DNA from: Pseudarthrobacter equi | Lineage (GTDB): Bacteria > Actinomycetota > Actinomycetes > Actinomycetales > Micrococcaceae | DNA length: 64,000 bases | Assembly: GCF_900105535.1 (NCBI RefSeq) | Contig: NZ_LT629779.1 | Coordinates: 2,480,001-2,544,000 of the forward strand | Reading direction: 5' to 3' | Part shown: positions 44,420 to 55,388 of the stretch, one piece after another | How positions within the stretch are numbered: position 1 is the first letter of the stretch | Layout of the letters: the number at the start of each line of letters is the position of its first letter | The notes under the pieces: model-generated | The model's input: only the letters and a program-made list of their open reading frames with translations | Database searches by the model: none | What the model was told of the DNA's origin: nothing | Program-made: the position numbers and the translations under genes

Positions 44420-45355
44420 TTATGACGCGGCGGACACGTCTTCCAGTGCCCGCGCAATCTCGGGCGGTAACGGAGACAGTTGGGCTTCGAGGATTTCCTT
44501 GAGCTGGACGGGCGTCCGGGGACCCACCACCGCGGTGGCAACTCCGTGTTGCGCCAGCAGCCAGCCCAGCGCCACGTCCTGCGGCGTCCGGCCCAGGCCC
44601 TTCGCTGCCGTGCATACTGCCTCCACTGTGCGCGACGGCCTTTCCGCCAGGTACTGCTCGACGGACGCGGACCCTGTTGCGGACGCGCCGCGTGAACCAG
44701 ACGGAATGCTGCCCCGGTATTTCCCTGTGAGTACGCCCCGGCCAAGGGGTGCGCAGGCCATCAGGCCCATGCCTGCGTCCTCCACGGCCGGTATGAGTTC
44801 TGCCTCGGGACCGCGGTGCAGAAAGGAGTATTCGGCCTGCGCCGCCACGAGGGGGAAGCCGGCCAGGACCGCTGCCTTCGCCGCCTGCCATCCGGTGTAA
44901 TTCGAGATGCCGGCATACCGGGCGCGGCCGCTGCGGACAGCAAACTCCAGGGCGGAGAGGGTCTCCTCCAGCGGAACGTTGCCGTCCCAGGCCTCGGCGA
45001 ACCAGATGTCCACGTAGTCGGTGCCCAACCTCGCGAGGCTTGCGTCAAGGCCGGTGAGCATCGCATTCCTGGACGTGTCGATCCCGCGCCGACCGTCCGG
45101 CGTCGTCATTCCCGCCTTCGTGGAAATGGTCAGCCCGGTGCGGGAGACGACGTCGCCCAGCAGGGAGCCCAGCATCGCCTCGGACCGGCCCTCGGCATAC
45201 GATGCCGCCGTGTCCACGTGCCGGCCGCCGGAATTCAGGAAGGTCCGCAGCAACTCCGAGGCGTCCTGTTCGTCGGTTTCCCCGCCCCACGTCATGGTGC
45301 CGAGCGATAAGGCTGAAACCCGCAATCCACTGTTGCCGACGTAACGCTGCTGCAT
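44420..45355 (-). CDS. Aldo/keto reductase
   Basis: 311 residues, (α/β)8 barrel. Catalytic Asp and Tyr in DTAASYAEGRSE, Lys in ISTKAGMT. The usual His of the tetrad is replaced: the VxxWxxH-type strand reads VDIWFAEAWD, with Glu at that place. C-terminal NADPH motif is normal (VGPRTPVQLKEILEA). The ATG at 45355 opens MQQRYVGNSGL, the standard start of the family; the longer frame has no support. Divergent from uppP. Confidence 0.88.
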   Translation of the reverse strand: MQQRYVGNSGLRVSALSLGTMTWGGETDEQDASELLRTFLNSGGRHVDTAASYAEGRSEAMLGSLLGDVVSRTGLTISTKAGMTTPDGRRGIDTSRNAMLTGLDASLARLGTDYVDIWFAEAWDGNVPLEETLSALEFAVRSGRARYAGISNYTGWQAAKAAVLAGFPLVAAQAEYSFLHRGPEAELIPAVEDAGMGLMACAPLGRGVLTGKYRGSIPSGSRGASATGSASVEQYLAERPSRTVEAVCTAAKGLGRTPQDVALGWLLAQHGVATAVVGPRTPVQLKEILEAQLSPLPPEIARALEDVSAAS

Positions 45356-45407
45356 AGCAGCAAGCTTACGGGCAGATGCACGCATGCCCATGCCGTAGGG
45401 TCTTAGC

Positions 45408-46241
45408 GTGAACTGGTTTGAGGCGGCCCTGCTGGGCCTTGTGCAGGGACTGACCGAATTTCTACCGATTTCATCAAGCGCGCACCTGCGGATCGTGGGG
45501 CAGTTCCTGCCCAACGCGGAAGACCCCGGGGCAGCATTCACGGCCATCACCCAGCTGGGCACTGAAACGGCCGTCGTTGTCTATTTCTGGCGGGACATTG
45601 TCCGCATCGTTAAGGCGTGGGCGGGTTCGTTGGCCGGAAGGGTGTCCCGGCAGGACCCGGATGCCCGGATGGGATGGCTGGTCATCCTTGGCAGCCTTCC
45701 CATCATCGTCCTCGGGCTGCTGTTCCAGGACCAGATCGAATCGGTGCTGCGCAGCATGTGGATCGTGGCCACCATGCTGATCGTCTTCGGCCTGATCCTC
45801 GCCGTGGCCGACGCCGTGGGAAAGCAGGAGAGGGACCTCACCCAGCTGACCTACAAGCACGGCATCCTCTACGGATTTGCCCAGGCGATGGCCCTCATTC
45901 CCGGTGTTTCCCGCTCCGGCGGCACCATTACCGCCGGCCTCCTCATGGGCTACACCCGCGAAGCGGCCGCCCGGTACTCCTTCCTCCTGGCCATCCCCGC
46001 TGTCTTTGGCAGCGGCCTGTACCAGCTCTACAAGGTGGTATCCAAGGACGGCATCACGGGCCCCTACGGATTGCCCGAGACGGCGTTGGCCACCGTCATC
46101 GCTCTCGTGGTGGGCTACGTCATCATTGGCTGGTTCCTGAAGTTCGTCTCCACGCGCAGTTACCGGCTGTTCGTCTGGTACCGGATCTTCCTGGGCCTGG
46201 CCCTGTACCTGCTGCTCGGTTTCGGCGTCATCAGCGCCTAG
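45408..46241 (+). CDS. uppP: Undecaprenyl-diphosphatase UppP
   Basis: 277 residues with eight membrane helices. Active-site signatures [15 protein letters not shown] near residue 16-30 and [17 protein letters not shown] near 164. It recycles undecaprenyl pyrophosphate for peptidoglycan and can confer bacitracin tolerance. GTG start. mshC begins 15 bp downstream. Confidence 0.95.
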   Translation: MNWFEAALLGLVQGLTEFLPISSSAHLRIVGQFLPNAEDPGAAFTAITQLGTETAVVVYFWRDIVRIVKAWAGSLAGRVSRQDPDARMGWLVILGSLPIIVLGLLFQDQIESVLRSMWIVATMLIVFGLILAVADAVGKQERDLTQLTYKHGILYGFAQAMALIPGVSRSGGTITAGLLMGYTREAAARYSFLLAIPAVFGSGLYQLYKVVSKDGITGPYGLPETALATVIALVVGYVIIGWFLKFVSTRSYRLFVWYRIFLGLALYLLLGFGVISA

Positions 46242-46256
46242 CACTAGGCTTGGTCT

Positions 46257-47534
46257 GTGAAATCCTGGACTTCCCGCCCCGTTCCAACCCTGCCCGGCAC
46301 CATGCCTGCCATCCGCTTGTTCGACACCGCAGCAGGCCACGAGGTGGTACTGGAGTCCGGGGACCGGCCTTCGATGTACGTCTGCGGCATCACCCCGTAT
46401 GACGCCACCCATATGGGCCATGCGGCCAGCTATGTCGCCTTCGACCTGCTGAACCGCGCCTGGCGGGACGCCGGCAAGGACGTGGACTATGTCCAGAATG
46501 TTACGGACGTCGATGATCCGCTCCTGGAACGCGCAACGGCCACCAACGTGGACTGGCGTGAACTCGCGCAGAGCCAAATCGATCTGTTCCAGACCGACAT
46601 GGAAGCACTGAACGTCCTCTCACCTGACCACTACGTGGGAGCGGTGGAATCCATCAGCCTCATCGTGCCGGAGGTGGAACGGCTGGTCAGCCAGGGCCTC
46701 GCTTACACAGTTCCGGGAACCAACGGCGAGCCTGACGGAGACGTCTATTACGACGTCGAAGCGGCCGGAAAGCAGTCCGTCGCCCCCGATGCGTGGAGCC
46801 TTGGTTCCATCTCGGGACTGTCCGAAAGCGAAATGCTGGAACTCTTTGCCGAACGTGGCGGGGACCCCGGCCGGTCCGGCAAGCGACAGGCGCTGGATCC
46901 CTTGCTTTGGCGGGTGGCGCGGGACGGCGAACCCAGCTGGCCGGGCGCCAGCCTCGGCGACGGCCGCCCCGGGTGGCACATCGAGTGCACCGTGATTGCG
47001 CAGAAGTACCTGCCCGCACCTTTCACCGTCCAGGGCGGCGGCTCGGACCTGATCTTTCCCCACCATGAGATGGGTGCCGGTCACGCTTATTCGCTGGCCG
47101 GGGTACCCCTGGCCAAGCACTACGCGCACGCCGGCATGGTGGGCCTGGATGGCGAAAAGATGAGCAAGTCCAAGGGCAACCTGGTCCTCGTCTCCAAACT
47201 TCGTGCAGCAGGGGAGGAACCCGCTGCCATCCGCCTGGCGATCCTGGCCCACCATTACCGGTCGGACTGGTCCTGGACGGACGAGGGATTCGCCGCAGCC
47301 AAGGCAGACCTGGCCTCCTGGCGCCACGCACTGGATCACGCCCCGCAGGGGTCCGCGGCCCCCTTGGTGGAAGAGATGCGGGCAGCCTTGGCGGCCGACC
47401 TGGACGCCCCCGCGGCCGTCGCGGCGGTGTCGCGCTGGGCACGGCAGGCGAACGACGGCGGCGCTCCGGCCAGCGCCTCAGACCAGGCTTTGGTGAGGGA
47501 CGCCGTCAACGCCCTCCTCGGGGTTCAGCTCTAG
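46257..47534 (+). CDS. mshC: Mycothiol ligase MshC
   Basis: 425 residues, a class I cysteinyl-tRNA-synthetase-like fold without the anticodon-binding domain. Adenylation motif YDATHMGHA (HIGH-like), zinc-site residues Cys43 in MYVCGITPY and Cys near 245 (WHIECTVI), and KMSKSKGN. It ligates cysteine to GlcN-Ins in mycothiol synthesis, showing that the organism uses mycothiol. GTG start. Followed by a strong terminator. Confidence 0.95.
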   Translation: MKSWTSRPVPTLPGTMPAIRLFDTAAGHEVVLESGDRPSMYVCGITPYDATHMGHAASYVAFDLLNRAWRDAGKDVDYVQNVTDVDDPLLERATATNVDWRELAQSQIDLFQTDMEALNVLSPDHYVGAVESISLIVPEVERLVSQGLAYTVPGTNGEPDGDVYYDVEAAGKQSVAPDAWSLGSISGLSESEMLELFAERGGDPGRSGKRQALDPLLWRVARDGEPSWPGASLGDGRPGWHIECTVIAQKYLPAPFTVQGGGSDLIFPHHEMGAGHAYSLAGVPLAKHYAHAGMVGLDGEKMSKSKGNLVLVSKLRAAGEEPAAIRLAILAHHYRSDWSWTDEGFAAAKADLASWRHALDHAPQGSAAPLVEEMRAALAADLDAPAAVAAVSRWARQANDGGAPASASDQALVRDAVNALLGVQL

Positions 47535-47559
47535 GCTTCTACGCACCGTTATTAACGGA

Positions 47560-47600
47560 AAAGGGGCCCTGCCGGAATGTATTTCCGGCAGGGCCCCTTT
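47560..47600. terminator. Bidirectional intrinsic terminator
   Basis: A perfect 18-bp stem AAAGGGGCCCTGCCGGAA with loop TGTAT, between the convergent mshC and PAC2 genes, flanked by A- and T-runs. Confidence 0.92.
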
Positions 47601-47609
47601 CGTCAGTGG

Positions 47610-48515
47610 TCAGGGTCTGTCCTGGCCCCGCCGTTTAAGGTAACGCTCGAATTCCCTGGCGATGGATTCGCCGGTGGCCTCCGGAAGGTCGGCCGTGTCC
47701 TTGGCCTCTTCCAGCTGGCGGACGTACGCCGCGATCTCCGGGTCCTCGGTGGCCAGTTCGTCCACGCCGCGCTCCCAGGCGTCCGCTTCCTCGGCCAGTT
47801 CGTGGGTGTCCAGCGGCACCTGGAGCAGTTCCTCGATGCGGTGCAGGAGTGCCAGCTGGGCTTTGGGGGATGGCGCCTGCGCCACATAGTGCGGGACGGC
47901 GGCCCACAGCGACACCGTGGGAAGCCCGGCCAGCAGTGCCACTTCCGACAGGACGCCGACGATGCCGACAGGCCCTTCATACTGCGACGCTTCCAGGTTC
48001 ATGCGCTCCCGCAGCGGTGCGTCATCCGACGACGTGCTCACCGGTATGGGCCTGCTGTGTGGCACGTCGGCCAGCAACGCCCCCACCAGCACCACGTAGT
48101 CCACGTTCAGGGCTTCGGCGTGCACCAGCAGCTCAGCCGTGTAGGCCCGCCACTTGTAGGACGGCTCGGTGCCCTGGACAAAGATGACGTCCACGTTGGA
48201 ATTGGGCGCACTGGCTTTATAGATACGGGTGGAAGGCCATTTGATCTTCCGTTCCCCTGCCGAGTTCCTGCGCACCGTGGGCCGGGTGAACTGGAAGTCG
48301 TAATATTCGTCGGCGTCGATGGACGCAACCTTTTTGCCGCCCCACAGCTTGTTGAGGTACCGCAGCGAGTCGCTTGCGGCCTCCCCGGCGTCGTTCCAGC
48401 CTTCAAAGGCGGCCAGCATCACCGTGACTCGCTGCCCCCCGGCAACTGGCTGCAGGAACCGTTCCCGCTCGGGTCCGGCACCCGTATCGGCGGTGTCTCC
48501 CTCGAAGCTATTCAT
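47610..48515 (-). CDS. PAC2 family (proteasome assembly chaperone-like) protein
   Basis: 301 residues. N-terminal PAC2 signature LAAFEGWNDAGEAAS (about residue 34), central RPIPVSTSS loop and PTVSLWAAVPHYV, followed by a helical C-terminal region rich in Glu. The family is related to eukaryotic proteasome assembly chaperones. A role with the nearby Pup-proteasome is suggested by position only; M. tuberculosis has a homologue in the same neighbourhood. Confidence 0.92.
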   Translation of the reverse strand: MNSFEGDTADTGAGPERERFLQPVAGGQRVTVMLAAFEGWNDAGEAASDSLRYLNKLWGGKKVASIDADEYYDFQFTRPTVRRNSAGERKIKWPSTRIYKASAPNSNVDVIFVQGTEPSYKWRAYTAELLVHAEALNVDYVVLVGALLADVPHSRPIPVSTSSDDAPLRERMNLEASQYEGPVGIVGVLSEVALLAGLPTVSLWAAVPHYVAQAPSPKAQLALLHRIEELLQVPLDTHELAEEADAWERGVDELATEDPEIAAYVRQLEEAKDTADLPEATGESIAREFERYLKRRGQDRP

Positions 48516-48545
48516 TCCATCACCCTACGTCCAAGGAGTGCGGGC

Positions 48546-48626
48546 GTGCAGGGAATGAAGCGCCGCAACATCGGCAACCACCAGCCACAACAGGCCTTAC
48601 CAGCCGCGTATTCGCCAAGGGCGTAG
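48546..48626 (+). CDS. Possible 26-aa leader-type ORF with strong RBS
   Basis: A GTG-started frame of 26 codons beginning MQGMKRRNIGNHQP, in the 151-bp spacer between the PAC2 and HAD genes. AAGGAG lies seven nt upstream of the GTG, a much better site than most small frames have. The peptide is basic and has no membrane helix. It ends 41 bp before the HAD start, where it could act as a leader peptide. Could also be chance. Confidence 0.35.
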   Translation: MQGMKRRNIGNHQPQQALPAAYSPRA

Positions 48627-48666
48627 CCCTCAGGGACCGCCCAGCATGTCCCCGTAGACTTGGGAC

Positions 48667-49404
48667 ATGCAACTTCCAGGCCCCGAATCACCGCTCAAAG
48701 CCGTCCTCTGGGACATGGACGGAACCATCGTGGACACGGAGCCATACTGGATTGCCGCCGAACACGCGCTGGTTGAAGCCCACGGCGGCACCTGGTCCCA
48801 CGAACAGGCCATGCAACTGGTGGGGCAGTCCCTGACCTTCTCCGCCGGACTCCTGCAGAAGGCCGGCGTTGCCCTCAGCATCCGGGACATCATCGACCAC
48901 CTCACCGCCGAGGTAGTCAGCAGCGTGCGTCAAGAGGTGCCGTGGCGCCCCGGGGCCCGCGAACTCCTCGAAGACCTCCACCTCGCCGGTGTCCGGTGTG
49001 CCCTGGTGACCATGTCCGAAGGTCCGCTGGCCCGCCAGGTGGTGGACAGCCTTCCCCGCCCCTATTTCGAGTTCCTCGTCACCGGCGATTCCGTCAGCCG
49101 CGGCAAGCCACACCCGGAGGCGTACCTGACCGCCGTCGAACGGCTTCAGGAGACGGACCCGCACCTGCACCTTGGACACTGCGTGGCGCTGGAGGACTCG
49201 GCGCCCGGCGTGGCCGCGGCCGTTGCGTCAGGGGTCACCACAGTGGCCATTCCGCACATCGTCCCGTTGCCCGAGCACTCCCACTACACGCTGTGGGACA
49301 CGCTGGCCGGACGTTCCCGCACAGACCTCGAGGAACTCCTCGCCGCCGCGGACAAGGCAAACCCTGCTGCCGGGCCGGCAACCGCCGTCGGGACCACACC
49401 GTGA
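48667..49404 (+). CDS. HAD-family hydrolase (phosphatase)
   Basis: 245 residues, PGMB/β-type HAD. Nucleophile Asp16 and Asp18 in LWDMDGTIVDTEP, motif II VTMSEG, Lys in SRGKPHPEAYL, motif IV ALEDSAPG. It probably dephosphorylates a small phosphometabolite. Its stop TGA overlaps the GTG start of the M50 gene, so both are translated together. Confidence 0.9.
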   Translation: MQLPGPESPLKAVLWDMDGTIVDTEPYWIAAEHALVEAHGGTWSHEQAMQLVGQSLTFSAGLLQKAGVALSIRDIIDHLTAEVVSSVRQEVPWRPGARELLEDLHLAGVRCALVTMSEGPLARQVVDSLPRPYFEFLVTGDSVSRGKPHPEAYLTAVERLQETDPHLHLGHCVALEDSAPGVAAAVASGVTTVAIPHIVPLPEHSHYTLWDTLAGRSRTDLEELLAAADKANPAAGPATAVGTTP

Positions 49405-50594
49405 CGGCGCCGGCGCCCGGAGGACCCGGCATGCGGGAACCGGCAACCCCGGAAGCTGCGGCACCGGGCCGCCGTGAAGGGATTCCCCTGGGCCGGATCG
49501 CCGGTGTGCCGGTGGTCCTTGCATACTCGTGGTTCATCATCGCCGCGTTCACAGTCATTGTGTACGGGCCGGTGCTGCAACGGAATTACCCACATCTTGG
49601 GACCGGTGCCTTCATTGTCGCTTTCGGCTATTCGGTCCTTCTGCTCATTTCGGTCCTGGTGCACGAACTGGCCCACGCGCTCAGCGCCAGAGTCTACGGC
49701 TGGCCGACACAGAAGATCGTGCTCAACCTGTGGGGCGGACATACGCAGTTCGAGAGCTTTACTGCTTCCCCTGGACGTTCCGTAATAGTTGCCCTGGCCG
49801 GACCGGGGGTCAACTTCGTCCTTGCAGGAGCTGGCTGGCTACTTCTTCCGTACCCGCCGCCGGACAGTGCGGTTGGAATCCTCAACAACATCTTCATGTG
49901 GGCTAATTTCCTCATCGGCGCTTTCAACGTCCTCCCCGGTCTCCCGCTCGATGGCGGCCGCCTGGTCGAGTCAGCCGTATGGAAAGCGACCGGCAGCCAG
50001 GCGAAGGGCACGGTGGCCGCAGGCTGGGCGGGCCGCATCATCGTCGTGGCGCTGGTGGCCTGGTTCATTTTCCGGCCCATGTTAGCCGGGAGCGATCCGG
50101 ACTTCATGATGGTGATAATCACGGTCCTGGTGTGCAGCTTCCTGTGGATGGGAGCCTCGGCGTCAATCCAGCAAGGCACCCTCCGGGCGCGCCTGCCGCT
50201 GGTAACTGCCGCGGGACTTTCCACGCCGGCCATGGCTGTGCCCGCCACGGCTTCTGTCCGGGACCTCCTGGGCTTCGGCGCGGCGGCCCACAAGTCGGTG
50301 GTTGTCTGCGGCCCCGACGGCCGGCCGCAGGGCGTTGTTGATCCGGCCGCCCTGGCCTCTGTTCCCGAAGCAGCGGCAGGATCCACTCCCGTCACCGCCG
50401 TCGCCTTTGCGCTGGCCCCCGGCGCCTACGTCCCGGAATGGTCGAAGGGGCAGGAACTCATCCAGTTCCTCGCCCAGGTTGAGGGCAAGCACTACGCCGT
50501 GGTTGACCACAACGGGGCGGTGACCGGACTGCTGACGCAGGACGCCGTCCTCGCCGCCATTACGGGGAAGAACCGCCGCACCCGCCAGGCCTAG
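49401..50594 (+). CDS. Site-2 protease-type M50 peptidase with CBS-like C-terminus
   Basis: 397 residues. Six membrane helices; zinc site H88-E89-x-x-H92 (VHELAHALSA) and the second motif NVLPGLPLDGG near residue 178, with the third zinc ligand Asp. Residues about 270-390 form two CBS-like repeats. It matches intramembrane proteases of the SpoIVFB/Rip type that release anti-sigma factors or regulate membrane proteins. The substrate is unknown. Start GTG is coupled to the HAD gene. Confidence 0.92.
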   Translation: MTAPAPGGPGMREPATPEAAAPGRREGIPLGRIAGVPVVLAYSWFIIAAFTVIVYGPVLQRNYPHLGTGAFIVAFGYSVLLLISVLVHELAHALSARVYGWPTQKIVLNLWGGHTQFESFTASPGRSVIVALAGPGVNFVLAGAGWLLLPYPPPDSAVGILNNIFMWANFLIGAFNVLPGLPLDGGRLVESAVWKATGSQAKGTVAAGWAGRIIVVALVAWFIFRPMLAGSDPDFMMVIITVLVCSFLWMGASASIQQGTLRARLPLVTAAGLSTPAMAVPATASVRDLLGFGAAAHKSVVVCGPDGRPQGVVDPAALASVPEAAAGSTPVTAVAFALAPGAYVPEWSKGQELIQFLAQVEGKHYAVVDHNGAVTGLLTQDAVLAAITGKNRRTRQA

Positions 50595-50728
50595 GAGCCC
50601 GGGCAGCCCTCCCGCGAGCAGCGAAGGGGCCGGAACCGGTAGAGTTACCTGCCGGTGTGCCATGCCGCCGACGCAATCACCAGGCAGCCATGCGCAGGCA
50701 CCACAGGTTTACAGGAGTGAGGAACATC

Positions 50729-51793
50729 ATGAGCAGCGAAACTGCCGTCAACGACGCCACAGCAGCAGCCGGGGCCGGTGGCGCAGCCAGCGGTTCACAG
50801 CCGGTCGGAGCCGCACGGCGCCGCGGACCCTTCCGTGAAGGCGAACGCGTCCAGCTGACCGACGAGCGGGGCCGGATGAACACCGTCACCCTTGAACGCG
50901 GCGGGGCCTTCCACACCCACAGGGGCTTCCTGAACCACGACGAGATCATCGGCAAAATGGACGGCTCCGTTGTGGTGAACAACGTTGGCCAGCAGTACCA
51001 GACGCTCCGCCCGCTGCTCTCGGACTTCGTCCTGTCGATGCCGCGCGGCGCCGCCGTCGTCTACCCCAAGGACGCCGGGCAGATCGTCACCATGGCAGAC
51101 ATCTTCCCCGGCGCGCGCGTCGTTGAAGCAGGCGTCGGCTCCGGCGCCCTGTCCATCTCCCTGCTCCGCGCCGTAGGGGACCAGGGCTACCTGCACTCCT
51201 TCGAACGCCGGGAAGAGTTCGCGGACATCGCCCGCGGCAACGTGGAAACAATCTTCGGCGGCCCGCACCCGGCCTGGCAGATCTCCCTGGGCGACTTCCA
51301 GGAAGAGGTGGTCCGCAGCGAAGCCCCCGGCTCCGTGGACCGCGTGGTCCTGGACATGCTGGCACCCTGGGAATGCCTCGACGCCGTTGCCACCGTGCTG
51401 GCCCCCGGCGGCGTCTGGATCAACTACGTCGCCACCGTCACCCAGTTGTCCCGCACCGCTGAAGCCATCCGCGCGGACGGCCGGTTCACCGAACCGGACG
51501 CCTGGGAATCAATGGTCCGTGGCTGGCACCTCGAAGGCCTCGCCGTACGCCCGGACCACCGCATGGTGGCCCATACCGGGTTCCTGCTGGTCACCCGGCG
51601 GCTCGCCGACGGCGTCACCGGCATCTCCGTCAAGCGCCGGCCCTCGAAAACCGAGTTCAACGAAGAAGACGTCAACGCCTGGACCCCCGGTGCCGTGGGG
51701 GAGCGGGCCGTGTCGGACAAGAAACTTCGCCGCGCCGCCCGCGATGCGATTGCCGGGACCAACATCAAGGACACCCCCGAGGTCACGAACTAG
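50729..51793 (+). CDS. trmI: tRNA (adenine-N1-)-methyltransferase TrmI
   Basis: 354 residues, close to M. tuberculosis TrmI (Rv2118c) with an extra low-complexity N-terminus of about 30 residues. SAM motif VVEAGVGSGALSISLLRAVG (about residue 132), active-site DRVVLDMLAPWE, and an N-terminal β-barrel. It makes m1A58 in the T-loop of tRNA. ATG at 50729 with GAGTGAGG six nt upstream. First gene of the run leading into the proteasome locus. Confidence 0.93.
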   Translation: MSSETAVNDATAAAGAGGAASGSQPVGAARRRGPFREGERVQLTDERGRMNTVTLERGGAFHTHRGFLNHDEIIGKMDGSVVVNNVGQQYQTLRPLLSDFVLSMPRGAAVVYPKDAGQIVTMADIFPGARVVEAGVGSGALSISLLRAVGDQGYLHSFERREEFADIARGNVETIFGGPHPAWQISLGDFQEEVVRSEAPGSVDRVVLDMLAPWECLDAVATVLAPGGVWINYVATVTQLSRTAEAIRADGRFTEPDAWESMVRGWHLEGLAVRPDHRMVAHTGFLLVTRRLADGVTGISVKRRPSKTEFNEEDVNAWTPGAVGERAVSDKKLRRAARDAIAGTNIKDTPEVTN

Positions 51794-51875
51794 TCCACAT
51801 TTCGGGAGTCTCCATCCCTAGCTGCCCTCTTGGGACTAATGTCTTAAGAGAAGAGCAGGAAGGGGCTGATGCATC

Positions 51876-53627
51876 ATGGAGACACCGAACCAGGACTCCG
51901 GACGTACACCGGCAGAGCAATTTGCCGCCAATGACCTCTCGGTTGCCGACCGCCAGGTCAACATCCTCCGGGACAAACTCAGGCACATCGACCGCCAGTT
52001 GGCTGCGGCAACGCAGAACAACACCAAGCTGGTCAGCATGCTTGAAACAGCGAAGGCGGAGATCCTCCGCCTTAAGAACGCGCTGGACCAGGAGGGGCAG
52101 CCACCTTACAGCTTCGGCACCATCCTGCAGCTGAACCCGCGGCGGCAACCGGCCCCGGGCAGCAGCGGGCAGGCGGCCACGGAGGAGTCAGCGGACATCT
52201 TCAACGCAGGCCGGAAGATGCGCGTCGGCCTCAGCCCCCTGGTGAACATCAACCAGCTTGCCGTGGGGCAGGAGGTCCTGCTGAATGAGGCCCTGCTGAT
52301 AGTGGCGGGCCTGGGCTACGAACGTGCCGGCGAGCTCGCCACGCTCAAGGAAATGCTCGGGGCGGACAGGGCACTCGTGGTGGGCCGGGCCGACGAAGAA
52401 CGCGTGGTCCGGCTCTCGGGTGCCCTGTTGGCACAGAAGCTCCGCGTGGGCGATGCCCTGTCCATCGATTCACGGACAGGGTACGCACTGGAGAAGGTGC
52501 CCCGCTCAGAGGTGGAGAACCTCGTCCTCGAAGAAGTTCCGGACATCACTTACGAGGACATCGGCGGCCTTGGCCCGCAGATCGAACAAATCCGTGACGC
52601 CGTGGAGCTGCCGTTCCTCCACCCCGACCTCTACCGTGAGCACGGCCTGAAGGCCCCCAAGGGCATCCTCCTCTACGGCCCCCCGGGCTGCGGCAAGACC
52701 CTGATCGCCAAGGCGGTGGCCAACTCGCTGGCAGCCCGCGCCGCCGAGCGCTCCGGCAACGTGGACCTGAAAAGCTACTTCCTGAACATCAAGGGCCCGG
52801 AGCTGCTCGACAAGTACGTGGGCGAAACGGAGCGCCACATCCGGTTGATCTTCGCCCGTGCCCGTGAAAAGGCGTCGGACGGCAGCCCCGTTGTGGTCTT
52901 TTTCGACGAGATGGATTCGCTGTTCCGGACCAGGGGCACAGGCATCTCATCCGACGTCGAGACCACCATCGTCCCGCAGCTGCTCAGCGAGATCGACGGC
53001 GTGGAACGGCTGGACAACGTGATCGTGATCGGGGCCTCGAACCGCGAGGACATGATCGATCCCGCCATCCTCCGGCCCGGCCGCCTGGACGTCAAAGTCA
53101 AGATCCACCGACCCGATGCCGAAGCGGCTGCGGACATCTTCAACAAATACATCACACCGGACCTGCCGTTCCACGAGTCTGACCTTGCCGAGCACAACGG
53201 CGACGTGCAGGCCACAGTGGACGCCATGGTGCAGCGGACCGTGGAGGCCATGTACTCCACCGACAAGTCCAACGAGTTCCTCGAAGTGACCTACGCAAAC
53301 GGGGACACTGAGATGCTGTACTTCAAGGACTTCAACTCCGGCGCCGTCGTCCAGAACGTGGTGGACCGTGCCAAGAAGTACGCCATCAAGGACCTGCTCA
53401 CCAGCCAGCAGAAGGGGCTTCGGATCGAGCACCTGCTGCGTGCAGTGGTTGATGAGTTCCGGGAGCACGAAGACATGCCCAACACCACCAACCCTGATGA
53501 CTGGGCAAGGATCTCCGGCAAGAAGGGCGAACGGATCACCTACATCCGGACGATTGTCCAGGGCAAGGCCGGGCAGGAACCCGGCAAGTCCATCGAAACC
53601 ACGCCCACCACCGGACAGTATCTGTGA
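51876..53627 (+). CDS. arc: Proteasome-associated AAA ATPase Arc/Mpa
   Basis: 583 residues. N-terminal coiled coil (about residues 20-70) that binds Pup, a double OB region, then the AAA domain with Walker A GPPGCGKT near 268, Walker B FFDEMDS near 342 and Arg fingers. It ends GQYL, the C-terminal motif that docks into the 20S proteasome. It unfolds pupylated proteins. GTGA overlap links it to dop. Confidence 0.96.
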   Translation: METPNQDSGRTPAEQFAANDLSVADRQVNILRDKLRHIDRQLAAATQNNTKLVSMLETAKAEILRLKNALDQEGQPPYSFGTILQLNPRRQPAPGSSGQAATEESADIFNAGRKMRVGLSPLVNINQLAVGQEVLLNEALLIVAGLGYERAGELATLKEMLGADRALVVGRADEERVVRLSGALLAQKLRVGDALSIDSRTGYALEKVPRSEVENLVLEEVPDITYEDIGGLGPQIEQIRDAVELPFLHPDLYREHGLKAPKGILLYGPPGCGKTLIAKAVANSLAARAAERSGNVDLKSYFLNIKGPELLDKYVGETERHIRLIFARAREKASDGSPVVVFFDEMDSLFRTRGTGISSDVETTIVPQLLSEIDGVERLDNVIVIGASNREDMIDPAILRPGRLDVKVKIHRPDAEAAADIFNKYITPDLPFHESDLAEHNGDVQATVDAMVQRTVEAMYSTDKSNEFLEVTYANGDTEMLYFKDFNSGAVVQNVVDRAKKYAIKDLLTSQQKGLRIEHLLRAVVDEFREHEDMPNTTNPDDWARISGKKGERITYIRTIVQGKAGQEPGKSIETTPTTGQYL

Positions 53628-55300
53628 CGGCTGCACCGGACCCGGCGGGCGGGGGAGGCCTTCCCGCCGGCGGCGTCATGCGGGTCATGGGCGCAGAAAC
53701 CGAATATGGGATCCACGCTCCGACTGCACCCACGGCCAACGCCACCATGATGAGTGCCCGGGTGGTCCAGGCCTACGCCCAGGTCACCCGGCAACGCGCG
53801 GCGGGCGGAGCGGAAACCCGCTGGGACTATACGGACGAGGAACCGCTGCATGACGCCCGCGGGTGGACCGTTGACCGGGAATCTGCCCATCCCAGCCAGC
53901 TCACTGACCAGCCACCCGTTCTTGACGCCGAAGCGGTGGCGTTGGCCTACGGCCGGGAGGACCTGGACCTCGATGGCCAGGACGAGTCCGGATCCCTCCT
54001 GATGAACATGGTCCTCGGCAACGGGGCACGCCTCTACGTGGACCATGCGCACCCCGAGTATTCCAGCCCCGAGGTCACGAACCCCCGGGACGCCGTGGCA
54101 TGGGACGCTGCGGGGGACCTTGTGCGCTGTGGCGCAGCGGTCCGCCGGCTCGCCGCTGACCCGGACCTGCCGCCCGTGAATCTTTACAAGAACAATACGG
54201 ACAACAAATCGGTGTCCTACGGGTCCCACGAGAACTACCTCATGCCACGCTCGGTTCCCTTCGCCGACATTGTCCGGGGACTGACGCCCTTCTTCGTGAG
54301 CCGCCAGGCTGTGTGCGGCGCCGGACGCCTGGGCATTGGCCAGGACAGTTCGACAGCGGGTTACCAGATCAGCCAGCGCGCGGACTTCTTCGAGGCCGAG
54401 GTGGGGCTGGAAACAACCATCCGCAGGCCGATCATCAACACCCGGGATGAACCGCACGCCACGGCGGACAAGTACCGGCGGCTCCACGTGATCATTGGCG
54501 ACGCCAACCTCAGCCAGGTCTCCAACTACCTCAAGTTCGGAACCACGGCAATGGTGCTGAGCCTCATTGAGGCCGGGCTGGCACCGAAGGTCGAAGTCCA
54601 CGAGCCCGTGCGGGCGCTGCAGGCAATCAGCCACGACACGTCCCTGACTGCCACCGTGCGCCTGGCGGACGGCCGCCGGGTCACCGCCCTCGATTTGCAG
54701 TGGATGTACCACGAAGCGGCCGCCAAGCTGGCCCAGGAAACCGGCGTGGGCGACGCCGTGGATGGTGACGGCCATACCCACGAGGTCCTTGAGCGCTGGG
54801 CTGAAGTCCTCACGCAGTTGGACAGCAACCGGGCCGCCGCGGCGTCCTCGGTGGAATGGCTCGCCAAGCTTTCGCTCCTGGACGGCTACCGTCAGCGTGA
54901 TGGCCTGGAATGGGATGATGCCCGGTTGGGGCTGGTGGATCTCCAGTGGGCCGATATCCGTCCGGAGAAGGGCCTCTACTACCGGATGCTGGCACGGAAC
55001 CGGATGCAGCGCGTGGTGGAGGACGCCGCCATCTCGGCAGCGGTGGGGCAACCGCCCGCTGACACCCGGGCGTTCTTCCGCGGCAAGTGCATCAGCAGCT
55101 TCGGCAAGGATGTAGTGGGGGCCAGCTGGGACTCCGTCATCTTCGATGTCCCGGGCTACGGGCGGCTGCAGCGGGTGCCCACCCGCGAGCCCCTTCGCGG
55201 TACAAAGGCGCTGACGGGGGCCCTGTTTGAGCGCTACCGCGAGGCCGGTCCGTTCCTCGGTGAACTGCTGGGACACAACACCGCTCCGCCTGCGGCATAA
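53624..55300 (+). CDS. dop: Depupylase/Pup deamidase Dop
   Basis: 558 residues, about 60 longer than mycobacterial Dop. Nucleotide-site motif [10 protein letters not shown] (Glu25, Glu27), [16 protein letters not shown] and [12 protein letters not shown]. It converts the C-terminal Gln of Pup to Glu and removes Pup from substrates. GTG at 53624 sits inside the arc stop; ATG 53678 is an alternative start just before the core motif. Confidence 0.95.
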   Translation: MTAAPDPAGGGGLPAGGVMRVMGAETEYGIHAPTAPTANATMMSARVVQAYAQVTRQRAAGGAETRWDYTDEEPLHDARGWTVDRESAHPSQLTDQPPVLDAEAVALAYGREDLDLDGQDESGSLLMNMVLGNGARLYVDHAHPEYSSPEVTNPRDAVAWDAAGDLVRCGAAVRRLAADPDLPPVNLYKNNTDNKSVSYGSHENYLMPRSVPFADIVRGLTPFFVSRQAVCGAGRLGIGQDSSTAGYQISQRADFFEAEVGLETTIRRPIINTRDEPHATADKYRRLHVIIGDANLSQVSNYLKFGTTAMVLSLIEAGLAPKVEVHEPVRALQAISHDTSLTATVRLADGRRVTALDLQWMYHEAAAKLAQETGVGDAVDGDGHTHEVLERWAEVLTQLDSNRAAAASSVEWLAKLSLLDGYRQRDGLEWDDARLGLVDLQWADIRPEKGLYYRMLARNRMQRVVEDAAISAAVGQPPADTRAFFRGKCISSFGKDVVGASWDSVIFDVPGYGRLQRVPTREPLRGTKALTGALFERYREAGPFLGELLGHNTAPPAA

Positions 55301-55388
55301 ACCGCACGGGACGCCCCGGGGCGTGGCAGGATGGGCATATATTGGTGGATCGGCCGGATCCGCCGGCAACAAGAGGGAAGGGATAGCA

